DNA from: a virus
Virus record (IMG/VR): IMGVR_UViG_3300035698_002884
Location: 1-32,385 of that record
Reading direction: 5' to 3' (one strand)
DNA: 32,385 nucleotides
Part shown: positions 12,872 through 21,646 of the stretch, in pieces
Numbering within the stretch: the first letter of the stretch is position 1
Layout: every line of letters begins with the position of its first letter
The notes under the pieces: model-generated
What the model saw: only the letters and a program-made list of their open reading frames with translations
What the model was told of the DNA's origin: nothing
Databases searched by the model: none
Program-made: the position numbers and the translations under genes

Positions 12872-15800
12872 ATGTTTAAGAAGATATTAGCAACTACGGT
12901 ATTAAGCGTATTGCTGATAGCTGCTCCCTGTTGGGGTGCTATCGAGGTACAGGATGACGGTGTAGTAGTCGGAATTGTAAACTCGATAGACTTTGCAGGT
13001 TCTACCGTTACGAAGTCGGGAAGCAAGGCTACGGTCACGCTGAACGATATAGATAGCGGTACGATAGATGGTGCGGTTATTGGTGGTACTACTCCGGCAG
13101 CAGCTACGTTTACTACGCTGACGGCAAATACCAGCATAACGCTTGGTGGTGCGACAATTACCGATTGGGGTGGAGTTGTAAGTCCGTGGACAGATGGCGG
13201 TGCTACGACTACGCTCAATTCGGCTCCAACAAAGTTCATAGTCACTCATGCAACTGGTAGTTTTGCTGCAACACAACTCGTAGCTGGTACAGGCGATGTT
13301 GTACTGGAAAACTCTCAGATAATTGACGGTGGGTCGAACAATTACATTAAACTGACTGAGGCAGGAGATGACGTTGTTTTCGGGTTTGATGGGAGCCATG
13401 TAACCCTAGATACCTCTGACGGTGGGTTTGAGTTTCTAATGACCCAAGCAGATGGTAACATAATAATGAAAACGAATAATGATGCCAACGATTATATCAC
13501 GTTTTCTACCGCAGCGAATATACCCACAATTACCACGACTGCGGCTGGTGATGGAGATTTAGCCCTTGTCCCGGGTGGTGGCGATCTTCTCATTACGGGT
13601 GATACGGACGTTAGCGGTACGTTAACTGTCGGAGCGTTTGCAACGACATCAATCACGATGGGTGATGATACCCTGAGCCGTGTGGCTGATGATGTTCTTC
13701 AATGGACTTCAAACGATGAAGAGGCGGAGTTTCGTCTGTTAGCAGCTAACGGTAAGGCTGCTATGCTGGAACTATACGCTGACAACGGTGACGATGCTGG
13801 TGATGAGTGGGCTATATCAGTCACCACAAGCGATGTTCTGACGGTCAGCAACGATAGCGATGGTGCTGGAACTCAAGACACCTATCTTCAGGTAGCAACT
13901 GGTGGAGATATTACAATGGAAGGCGATACTCTTACGTTTGGCGATGACGAGTATATCAGTAACGCTACTGATGGTACGGTACTGTTATCTACCAATGACG
14001 AGAATATGATCTTCATTGTAAAATCAAATAACGCTGGTAATGGTACAGCGGAATTGATACTTGCCGGAGATGCTATAGGAGACGCAGGAGACCAATGGAA
14101 ACTCACAGCGGGTGGTGTCGCAGAGGATTTTATACTCTCTAACGATACCACGGTGTCCGGAACGTTTGTAGAAAAGATGAGTATAGCTGATACCACGGGT
14201 AATATGGACATAGCAGGTGATCTTGACATCACGGGTGGAGATATAACTTGCCCGGCTGATCTTACGATCACAGCTACTGGTGCTGATGTGCTTATTGACG
14301 CTGGCTTGACCGTTGGTTCTGTCGTGGCTGCTGGTGACAATAACCTGAGAGTCGAAGGTACTTCTGCGTTGGTTGGTGACGTTACTGTAACAGGCGATGT
14401 TACCGTAACTGGTGCTGACATTCAACTGGGTGCGGCTACAGGTGTAAAGATAACAAGTGACGATGACGGTGCTATCACGTTTCTCGGGACGAGTGCAGGA
14501 GCTGATGAGGATTTAACCATCAATCTTGACGATACAGCCGATGAAATTACGGTATCAACGTCTACCGGTGCGACTATGTTCAATCTTGACGGTGCGTTAG
14601 ATCTCAAGGTAAGCGGTCTTAACCTGACACTCGGTGATGCTGGTGTTTACTATACAGTGGATACCGATGGATCAGTAACTTGTGCCGGACTCGGTAATGG
14701 TACAGATGAGAATTTTATTCTTGATCTGGACAATACCGCTGACACCATTGAGGTTACGACTTCAACTGGAGTGGCAACATGGCTCTACACGGACATAGGT
14801 ATAACAATGGCCGAAGGTACAGACGCTTCACAGCCGTTACTTTGGATGGAGAATACTAAAGATGACGCTACTTGCCCGATAATCAGGTTAGAGAATGACC
14901 GGGTAACTGAAGCTGATGGTGATGATCTTGGTATTATCTATTTCAGAGGTAGTGACTCTGCGGATGCTGCGACTGATTTCATTACGATACTCGGTGAGGC
15001 GAATGAAGTTACCGCTGGCGAAGAAGCTGGTAAGTTATCGTTTAGTGCGAAAATGGACGATACGAGTACGGAACTGTTGAATATGTACGGATCAACTGCC
15101 GGCTCTGCAACGGCTCATGTTGAAATCAACAGCGGAACGGTTGACGTTGATTTCCACATTGATAGTAACGATCAAGCCGACTTGTTTATGACGGACGGTG
15201 CTGGTAACGATGTTATGGTCACTAGGAACCTTGCGGCTGCTAGCACAGATGCTGCGATGGTTCAGTTACTCAATAGTGCCGCAACTGATGACCAGGGTGC
15301 GTTGTCCATTATAAGTGCGGTAGCTGCGACTTCTGCAAATCCGACTGTACTGATACAGAGTTCTGCGGCGGGGATAGTTAAATCTTCCCTGCTTGTGAAC
15401 CATGACGGTACGGCTGGTGCTACGACAGAAGCTGCGGTGGTTATCGACACCGATGATGTCAATACTTCTGCGTTGTATATCATGTCTGCTGTAACGGCTG
15501 CTGGTACAACTCAGTATATTGATGACTATGCTCTGGCGGTTGTAACGGAAGGCACAGGTGGTGGTGCGAGTATATATAGGAGTGTGGCGGCTGCAACTGA
15601 AGCCCTCGTACGAATAGACGATACTCATATTGATTCTACATCACCATTGGTTGTTATGACTACCGATCAGGACGCAAGTGCTGACGATGACCAGGTGCAG
15701 ATCATAGCGACAAGTGCGGCCCTGGATAAGACGTTGCTGTTCATTGACAACGCTTGTACTGCTGGTGCTACACTTGAGCCGACAGTTGAGATAGATGCTG

Positions 15801-16462
15801 AATCTATTTCGTCTGCTGCTCTCTTGATACGACAGCCGAATGATGCCTCTGGTACTGACGAGAACCTCGATGACTACGTTGTAGCGATCTCCGCTGAAGG
15901 TGTTGCGGGTGCGTTAAGTTTACATCGTGACGTAACAGCCTCCACAGGTGCGTTGCTACAGGTGTTCGATGACCATGTAGATGGTACGTCTCCGTTGGCT
16001 CTATTCAAGACGGATCAGGACGCTACCGCTGATGATGCTGCGGTGCAGATCGAAACCACAAGCACAGCATACGATCAGGCAGCATTACAAATCACACAGC
16101 TTGGTGTAACTGCTCTATTGCTGAGTGATGGTGGTGTTACGCTGAGTGTTGAGGACATTACGACATCCGCTGGCGATCCTACTGGTACTGGTGCGGCTAC
16201 GTTGACAACTGTTGTTACGACTGTAACGACTGATGATACTGGTGCAAACGCTGATGAGATCACGTTGGCTGATTCTACTAAGGGTGATATTAAGATATTC
16301 ACTCTTAAAGCTGATACTGAAACGTCCGGACTGAAGATTATCCCGGCTACGTTTCCGGCTGGAACTTACATTCTTCTTGAAGATGTAGGCGATGGTTGTA
16401 TCTTGGTGTTTGATGGTACGTCATGGGTCGTTTGTGCAAACAACGGATGTACTATCGGATAA
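12872..16462 (+). CDS. 1,196-residue repetitive fibre-like protein with signal peptide
   Basis: Residues 1-22 are a Sec signal (MFKKILATTVLSVLLIAAPC, then WGA). Residues 24-45 carry the fibre motif VQDDGVVVG, then NSIDFAG. The chain then has GAVIGGTTPAAATFTTL, a block common in phage fibres, followed by long Ala/Thr/Asp/Gly-rich beta repeats (for example DITGGDI, GDVTVTGDVTVTG) and three roughly 117-residue repeats near the C-terminus. It contains almost no Lys/Arg-rich segment and very few Cys. The position between head and tail-tube genes suggests a head or neck fibre. The signal peptide raises the possibility of export instead. RBS GGGAGGAAGG. Confidence 0.75.
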   Translation: MFKKILATTVLSVLLIAAPCWGAIEVQDDGVVVGIVNSIDFAGSTVTKSGSKATVTLNDIDSGTIDGAVIGGTTPAAATFTTLTANTSITLGGATITDWGGVVSPWTDGGATTTLNSAPTKFIVTHATGSFAATQLVAGTGDVVLENSQIIDGGSNNYIKLTEAGDDVVFGFDGSHVTLDTSDGGFEFLMTQADGNIIMKTNNDANDYITFSTAANIPTITTTAAGDGDLALVPGGGDLLITGDTDVSGTLTVGAFATTSITMGDDTLSRVADDVLQWTSNDEEAEFRLLAANGKAAMLELYADNGDDAGDEWAISVTTSDVLTVSNDSDGAGTQDTYLQVATGGDITMEGDTLTFGDDEYISNATDGTVLLSTNDENMIFIVKSNNAGNGTAELILAGDAIGDAGDQWKLTAGGVAEDFILSNDTTVSGTFVEKMSIADTTGNMDIAGDLDITGGDITCPADLTITATGADVLIDAGLTVGSVVAAGDNNLRVEGTSALVGDVTVTGDVTVTGADIQLGAATGVKITSDDDGAITFLGTSAGADEDLTINLDDTADEITVSTSTGATMFNLDGALDLKVSGLNLTLGDAGVYYTVDTDGSVTCAGLGNGTDENFILDLDNTADTIEVTTSTGVATWLYTDIGITMAEGTDASQPLLWMENTKDDATCPIIRLENDRVTEADGDDLGIIYFRGSDSADAATDFITILGEANEVTAGEEAGKLSFSAKMDDTSTELLNMYGSTAGSATAHVEINSGTVDVDFHIDSNDQADLFMTDGAGNDVMVTRNLAAASTDAAMVQLLNSAATDDQGALSIISAVAATSANPTVLIQSSAAGIVKSSLLVNHDGTAGATTEAAVVIDTDDVNTSALYIMSAVTAAGTTQYIDDYALAVVTEGTGGGASIYRSVAAATEALVRIDDTHIDSTSPLVVMTTDQDASADDDQVQIIATSAALDKTLLFIDNACTAGATLEPTVEIDAESISSAALLIRQPNDASGTDENLDDYVVAISAEGVAGALSLHRDVTASTGALLQVFDDHVDGTSPLALFKTDQDATADDAAVQIETTSTAYDQAALQITQLGVTALLLSDGGVTLSVEDITTSAGDPTGTGAATLTTVVTTVTTDDTGANADEITLADSTKGDIKIFTLKADTETSGLKIIPATFPAGTYILLEDVGDGCILVFDGTSWVVCANNGCTIG
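15221..16100 (+). repeat. tandem ~117-residue repeats within the 12872 fibre gene
   Basis: Three divergent copies begin near 15221 (RNLAAASTDAAMVQL), 15575 (YRSVAAATEALVRI) and 15923 (HRDVTASTGALLQVF), spaced 354 and 348 bases. Shared internal marks are SPL-V/A followed by TDQDA, then A.VQI.-TSA.D and L.I. The third copy appears shortened. The repeats are seen at protein level; at DNA level they have drifted. Confidence 0.7.
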
Positions 16463-16482
16463 TGGCAGTTATTTAAACGAGT

Positions 16483-16506
16483 GGGGAGGGGCTTCGGCCT
16501 CTCCCC
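16483..16506 (+). terminator. strong UUCG-loop hairpin between fibre and tail-tube genes
   Basis: GGGGAGGGGC at 16483-16492 pairs with GCCTCTCCCC at 16497-16506 through nine Watson-Crick pairs and one G-U pair. It closes a C(TTCG)G tetraloop, the extra-stable RNA type. No T tract follows, and the next RBS (AAGGAGG) starts at 16511. It is more likely an RNA stability/processing signal or a translational insulator than a full terminator. Confidence 0.55.
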
Positions 16507-16522
16507 TCGGAAGGAGGTTGAG

Positions 16523-17158
16523 ATGACTGCTACATCAGATGTCGCTATTTGCAATCTGGCGTTGACTTCGTTAGGTGCAGAACCTATTTCTAATATTTTA
16601 GAAGATTCTCCAAACGCTAGACGGTGTAACAGAATATACGAACATATAAGGGATTTTGTTCTAACCGATCATGTGTGGAGCTTTGCTCAAGAACGTGCGG
16701 TGCTTGCTATGCTTGCCGCTGATCCTGTATGGACAGATGATCTTATGACGGTGAAGTATCAGAAACCATCAGATTGTCTCAAGATAAACTACGTTAATAT
16801 AAAGTCGGCTATATTTAAGATTGAAGGGGAAGAAATTCTTTCAAATGTTGAAGGGTTGAAAATAAAGTATACCAAACGAGTTACCGATCCTATGAAGTTT
16901 TTCCCTAAGTTTGTAGAAGCGTTTGCCGCGAGGTTGGCGGGTGAAATGGCTTATGCGGTAACAAACTCAAGAAGTCTAGGAAGCGATTTGTTATCTTTAT
17001 ATTACGAGAAGAAACTTCCACAAGCGGTATCATCCGATTCACAACAAGGCACACCTGAAACCGTATTACAAGACGATATTCTAGTTTCACGGATAAGCGG
17101 TGGTAGTGAATTGTACGGTCAAACCGGGTGGACAACGTGGTATCCTGTAGGCGATTAG
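16523..17158 (+). CDS. tail tubular protein A (T7 gp11-like)
   Basis: 211 residues starting at ATG 16523, supported by GGAAGGAGG; the in-frame extension to 16481 runs through the hairpin. Family marks: AICNLALTSLGAEPI, NARRCNRIYEHIRDFVL, WSFAQERAVLA, and the C-terminal FVEAFAARLAGEMAYAVTNS. T7 gp11-like proteins form the dodecameric ring that binds the portal and the nozzle. Gene order (tube A followed by tube B) is as in T7. Confidence 0.85.
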   Translation: MTATSDVAICNLALTSLGAEPISNILEDSPNARRCNRIYEHIRDFVLTDHVWSFAQERAVLAMLAADPVWTDDLMTVKYQKPSDCLKINYVNIKSAIFKIEGEEILSNVEGLKIKYTKRVTDPMKFFPKFVEAFAARLAGEMAYAVTNSRSLGSDLLSLYYEKKLPQAVSSDSQQGTPETVLQDDILVSRISGGSELYGQTGWTTWYPVGD

Positions 17159-17165
17159 GAGTAAC

Positions 17166-19643
17166 ATGGCAAAAGTAACGAGTGCGAAAACTAATGTTTC
17201 TCAAGGCGAGTTCGCTCCGCGATTACTTGGCAGGTTTGATATAACTGCTTATAGTAACGCGGCAAAGACGATAGAGAATTTTATTATAATGAACGCTGGC
17301 GGTGTAACACGGAGGCCCGGTGGTTATTATGTTGCCGAAGTAAAAGATTCCGACAAGTCTACCCGGCTGATTGATTTCCAATTCTCAACAGAACAATCAT
17401 ATATACTGGAACTGGGCGAAGGATATATCCGGTTTATTACCGATAAGGCACAAGTAGATACCACGACACACGCTATAACCGGGGCTAGCAAGGCGAATCC
17501 GTGTGTTATAACTTCCGTGGCACATCCGTTCCAAGACGGTGACGATGTTGTTATAACTGATGTCGCTGGCATGACACAGCTCAATACAAACACTTATGAA
17601 GTGGATAACCGAACTGCTGATACCTATGAGTTGAAAAGTACGAATTCGAGTGCGTATGGGGTATACACTTCTGGTGGGATAGCTACGCGGGCGGGTGTTT
17701 GTGAAATACCTAATCCGTATAGCGAATCAGAACTGTTTGACATACAGTACGCACAGTCGGCTGACGTTATGTATATGGTACATCCGTTACACGAAGTAGT
17801 CAAACTGCAACGGTTAAGTGCAACGTCATGGTCGTTAACCGAAGTGGCATTTGAAAGAGGGCCGTTTCTTGATGATAATGTAGACGCTACGTTGACGATA
17901 ACACCGTCAGCAGACGCGGGTGCGGGAATAACCTTAACAGCGGCCTCGGCAGCATTTAACGCTAATCATGTAGGTAGTTTCTGGCGTATTAAAGGCGGTG
18001 TGGTTAAAATTACCGCATATACAAGCACAACGGTGGTTACTGGTGACGTACAGGACGAACCGGACGGTACTGTCGGAGCTTTGGGTACTGGCCCGGCGGC
18101 AACGGAAGATTGGGCCGAAGGTGCGTGGAGTAATGACGAAGGGTTCCCGTCATGTGTTACGTTTCACGAACAACGGTTAGCGTTTGCGGCAACTACGAAT
18201 AGTCCTCAAACAGTATGGGCGAGTGAAAGCCAAAGTTTTGAAAGTTTTAATGATACTTCCACGGATGATTCGGACGCATATAGTTATAAAATAGCCTCGG
18301 AACAGGTCAATCGTATTCGGTGGTTATCTTCCGGCCCGGAATCTTTACAAATAGGTACTGCCGGAAGTACGTTCTCGCTCAGTTCGGGTAGTGCGGGTGT
18401 ACCCATAACGCCTTCTTCTGTATTGGTAAGACGTGAAACTACTTACGGAGCTGCGAATATCTTACCGAAACGTATCGGACCATATGTGTATTTCATTCAA
18501 AGAAATCTTAAAGTATTGCGTGAGATAGGATACAGTCTTGATTTGGATTCGCAACAAGCACTTGATATGACCATTCTCTCAAATCACGTTACCGGCCGTA
18601 CCGGGATAGTCGATATGGCGTATCAGCAAGCCCCACACGATATGTTATGGTGCATTAGAAAAGACGGCCAGATGGCTACACTTACCCGGCAAATCGATCA
18701 TAAAGTGATCGGATGGGCCAGACAGATTTCCGGAGAGGATTCTCGCGGTGCAGGATTATACGAAAGCGTGGCCTGTGTTCCCGTAGAAGAAGCCGATGAC
18801 GAAACGTGGGTTATCGTAAAACGTTATATTAATGGTAGTTCCGTAAGATACATAGAATATTTCAAGCCAGAGGATTTTGACGCTGACCATGATATGTTTT
18901 TCGTTGATTCTGGCCTTTCTCTGGACAGTCCGTTAACGATAACCGCAGCTACCGCAGCAGACCCTGTAGTGGTCACAGCGACCTCTCACGGCTTCTCAGA
19001 CGGCGATCAGGTGAAGATCATAGACGTTGTAGGCATGACAGAGCTTAATAATAACATATATCTTGTATCGAGCAAGACGGATCATACGTTTGAACTGACA
19101 GATTTAAGCGGTAATGATATAGATGGTTCTGAATACACGGCTTACATATCAGGCGGTGAAGTGCGGAAAATGGTAACAACGATCTCCGGGCTTGACCACC
19201 TTGAGGGTGAAACCGTGGCTGTAAGTGCTGACGGGGCGGCCCGAGCCAATAATACCGTGGCTTCCGGGGCGATTACATTATCGTCAAAAGCGTCAGTAGT
19301 TCATGTAGGATTACCGTATCTGCCTATATTACAAGGACTTCCGTTAACTGATGGTTCACCTACGGGAACGGGAGCGGGTAAAATTAGACGGATATTTCAG
19401 GCCGTTGTAAGGTTTTACCGGACGATAGGCGGGGAGTTTGGTGATGAGGACTCTCAAGACGTTATAAAGTTTCTTGATATGAGCGTACCGTTAGGGCAAC
19501 CGTCACCGTTGTTTACCGGGATAAAAGACGATCTTCCGGTAGATGCGTCATGGAACCGTTCAGGAGAGTTTTATATTACACAGCCACAACCGTTACCGAT
19601 GACGATACTTTTTGTTGTATTGATGAGTCAAGAGAACGAATAG
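17166..19643 (+). CDS. tail tubular protein B / nozzle (T7 gp12-like)
   Basis: 825 residues, close to T7 gp12. The N-terminus is diagnostic: TNVSQGEFAPRLLGRFD, AAKTIENFIIMNAGGVTRRPG, LIDFQFSTEQSYILELGE and YIRF. Later blocks are GFPSCVTFHEQRLAFAAT, PQTVWASES and DDSDAYSYKIASEQVNRIRWL. Two insertions, residues about 103-172 and 592-665, are related to each other (VITSVAHPFQDGDDVVITDV versus VVTATSHGFSDGDQVKIIDV) and resemble the FCCH-like beta domain often inserted in phage tail proteins. It builds the tail nozzle through which DNA leaves. Starts eight bases after tube A with GGAG. Confidence 0.9.
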   Translation: MAKVTSAKTNVSQGEFAPRLLGRFDITAYSNAAKTIENFIIMNAGGVTRRPGGYYVAEVKDSDKSTRLIDFQFSTEQSYILELGEGYIRFITDKAQVDTTTHAITGASKANPCVITSVAHPFQDGDDVVITDVAGMTQLNTNTYEVDNRTADTYELKSTNSSAYGVYTSGGIATRAGVCEIPNPYSESELFDIQYAQSADVMYMVHPLHEVVKLQRLSATSWSLTEVAFERGPFLDDNVDATLTITPSADAGAGITLTAASAAFNANHVGSFWRIKGGVVKITAYTSTTVVTGDVQDEPDGTVGALGTGPAATEDWAEGAWSNDEGFPSCVTFHEQRLAFAATTNSPQTVWASESQSFESFNDTSTDDSDAYSYKIASEQVNRIRWLSSGPESLQIGTAGSTFSLSSGSAGVPITPSSVLVRRETTYGAANILPKRIGPYVYFIQRNLKVLREIGYSLDLDSQQALDMTILSNHVTGRTGIVDMAYQQAPHDMLWCIRKDGQMATLTRQIDHKVIGWARQISGEDSRGAGLYESVACVPVEEADDETWVIVKRYINGSSVRYIEYFKPEDFDADHDMFFVDSGLSLDSPLTITAATAADPVVVTATSHGFSDGDQVKIIDVVGMTELNNNIYLVSSKTDHTFELTDLSGNDIDGSEYTAYISGGEVRKMVTTISGLDHLEGETVAVSADGAARANNTVASGAITLSSKASVVHVGLPYLPILQGLPLTDGSPTGTGAGKIRRIFQAVVRFYRTIGGEFGDEDSQDVIKFLDMSVPLGQPSPLFTGIKDDLPVDASWNRSGEFYITQPQPLPMTILFVVLMSQENE

Positions 19644-19653
19644 AGGTTTAATT

Positions 19654-20085
19654 ATGGGAATAGCGACAGCGGCAGTTTTAGCTATGGGTGCTATAAGTGC
19701 ATACGGTCAGTTTCAAGAAGGGCAACAGAGGGCCGATGCGGAGGAATATAACGCGGATATTGCTCGACAACAGGCCGGATTGGTACAATCCAAAGCCAAA
19801 CTTGACGTTTATAGACAACGTAAAGAAATGGCAACGTTCAGGGGCCGTCAGGAGGCTTTATATTCTAAGGCCGGGGTGGTATTGTCCGGTAGTGCGTTAA
19901 AAGTAATGCAAGAATCAGCGGCAAATGCAGAGTTTGGTATCATAATGACCGAACTGAACGCACAGAGAGAATCTTCCCGGTACATGTCGGAAGCCGATAG
20001 GGGCATGTCTAAGGCTAAGGCAGAACGTACAGCGGGGTATGTAAGAGCCGGGACAACTTTATTGAGTACCGCAGCTTCGGTATAA
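19654..20085 (+). CDS. internal virion protein (T7 gp14-position)
   Basis: 143 residues. The N-terminus is small and hydrophobic (IATAAVLAMGAISAYGQFQ), followed by a long amphipathic helix with QRADAEEYNADIARQQAG, RGRQEALYSKAGVVLSGS, ELNAQRESSRYMSEADRG and a C-terminal RAGTTLLSTAASV. This is the standard layout of the small podovirus internal/ejection protein that follows tail tubular protein B. Such proteins are ejected first and help form the trans-envelope channel. The reading frame continues in phase for 25 codons beyond the TAA (see 20086-20163). Confidence 0.75.
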   Translation: MGIATAAVLAMGAISAYGQFQEGQQRADAEEYNADIARQQAGLVQSKAKLDVYRQRKEMATFRGRQEALYSKAGVVLSGSALKVMQESAANAEFGIIMTELNAQRESSRYMSEADRGMSKAKAERTAGYVRAGTTLLSTAASV

Positions 20086-20163
20086 GGTACGGGGGGAACG
20101 GGGGGAACGGGTAAAATATCAACTAAAACGCCAGTAGGTAAATTTGGCGGTGGTAGAGGATAA
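20086..20163 (+). other. in-frame extension after the stop of the internal virion protein
   Basis: After the TAA at 20083-20085 the same frame stays open for 25 codons to a TAA at 20161. It encodes a Gly/Thr/Lys tail (GTGGTGGTGK, then TKTPVGKFGGGRG). No start codon or RBS lies inside, so it is not an independent gene. The tail looks like a natural C-terminus of such virion proteins. Either the first stop is a recent nonsense change or it is sometimes read through. Confidence 0.5.
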
Positions 20164-20175
20164 AGGAAGGTACTT

Positions 20176-21645
20176 ATGGTTACTATCCCAAGAAAACAAA
20201 TATCAGGTGCGTTAACAACAACGCCGGGTGTGGCTAAAAAAGATCCTGGTGTTGAAAGTATCTCTGGTCGTGTAACGGCTGAGATCGGCGAATCGTTGAT
20301 GCAAGTTACGCAACAGTTTAAGGAAGCCAAAGCTTTAGAGGAAAGCACACGGGCCAAGACTATGGTCATGCAGTCTGAGCGTGAGTTACAACTTGAAGCC
20401 GAACAGGGTGACGAGATATGGGATATACAGAAGTTCCGGGAAAGGCGAAAAGAAATAACCTCAAAAGCGGGTGAAGGTATATCCAATCATACGGCCCGCA
20501 AACAGTTTTTAATTGAAGATGAACAGGAATCCGTATTGTCTGATTTCAATATCCGCAAGACGTTGAGGGATAGGCAACAAAGTTGGTTTAAAGTTATTAT
20601 GTTTGAACAGGTAGACACTTTAGGCGAACTTCATGCCGGGGTGGGGAGTTTTGGAAGAAAAACATCTGCACAAATATCAGCAGAACGAAAGTTATATGAA
20701 GATAAAAGAGATGCACTTATAGAAGAAAATATTAAACGTAATGTAATAGATAGAGAGGCCGCTTATAAATATGAAGAGAAACTTGATAAAGCGTGGTTAG
20801 AAACCAGTTTAAGAAGTGATATTGTCAAAGACCCGGAAAAAGCTATTATAAGAATCGAGCAAGGCGAGTATCCTATACCTCCGGGCGAAACCAATGAATG
20901 GCTTGCTTTAGCTGATAGGACAAAAAAGAACAATAAGAAAACTGTCAAAGACGATCTTGAAGAAATGTGGCGAAACGGATACGCCGAGACTTTGGGTAAG
21001 TTAGAAGAATTTAGCGTGGAGGATATTATCAGTTCTGTTACGCTTGGCAACATGAATCCGAAAGACGGATATGACTTAGTGAAATGGAAAACAAACCACG
21101 AAAAATCTTCTCCGTGGAACCAGTACGAAACCGATAAGGATATATGGACAGAGTTGGCTATTGATAGTAAAAACCTTGATTTAGATTTAGAAAAGTTTAT
21201 TGAGAAAGTTAAGAAAGCGTTTGTGGACGAACAGATAGACCAAAAGGAAGCACAGGGATTTATACTTGCAACACAGAAATTATATGAAAATGCTGTTAAA
21301 CATAAGGCACGACAGGATAGGTTTGCATGGTTACAGGGCGTTAAGATGGATATGATGAAAGGTGCGTTGCGTGGTATGCCTGATCCGAAAGCGGCTACAT
21401 TCCACGCTATAAAAGAATTGATGAACGGGGTTGATAAAGGAGAAATAACCGAAGGTAACATTGATGAAGCGTCACAGAAAATAATCAAAGAAGAAATTGT
21501 ATCACAGAATCCGCAAGTTGGATTGTTGGATGACGTTCCTAATGCAATAGTTTCTGAGAATGAAGAATTATCAACGGTGTTTGATGGTAAAACTGGGACA
21601 AAAGCTGACTATGAGTGGAGAGACGGTAAGCTTATAAAGGTATAA
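20176..21645 (+). CDS. internal virion protein, coiled-coil (T7 gp15-position)
   Basis: 489 residues, RBS AAAGGAAGG. Almost entirely helical and charged, with several heptad-like stretches (EAKALEESTRAKTMVMQSER, DREAAYKYEEKLDKAWLE, and others). There is no signal peptide and no catalytic motif. Size, position between the small internal protein and the very large one, and composition match the gp15-type ejection proteins that line the periplasmic conduit. The sequence itself is too divergent to identify domains. Confidence 0.65.
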   Translation: MVTIPRKQISGALTTTPGVAKKDPGVESISGRVTAEIGESLMQVTQQFKEAKALEESTRAKTMVMQSERELQLEAEQGDEIWDIQKFRERRKEITSKAGEGISNHTARKQFLIEDEQESVLSDFNIRKTLRDRQQSWFKVIMFEQVDTLGELHAGVGSFGRKTSAQISAERKLYEDKRDALIEENIKRNVIDREAAYKYEEKLDKAWLETSLRSDIVKDPEKAIIRIEQGEYPIPPGETNEWLALADRTKKNNKKTVKDDLEEMWRNGYAETLGKLEEFSVEDIISSVTLGNMNPKDGYDLVKWKTNHEKSSPWNQYETDKDIWTELAIDSKNLDLDLEKFIEKVKKAFVDEQIDQKEAQGFILATQKLYENAVKHKARQDRFAWLQGVKMDMMKGALRGMPDPKAATFHAIKELMNGVDKGEITEGNIDEASQKIIKEEIVSQNPQVGLLDDVPNAIVSENEELSTVFDGKTGTKADYEWRDGKLIKV

Positions 21646-21646
21646 A

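Noticed and set aside
12872-16462. Diversity-generating retroelement variable region in a fibre gene
   Set aside because: No reverse transcriptase, template repeat or accessory gene in the window, and the repeats are within-protein duplications.
20763-21488. Minus-strand open frame of 241 codons
   Set aside because: Antisense to a well-formed coiled-coil virion gene; no RBS or recognisable domain.
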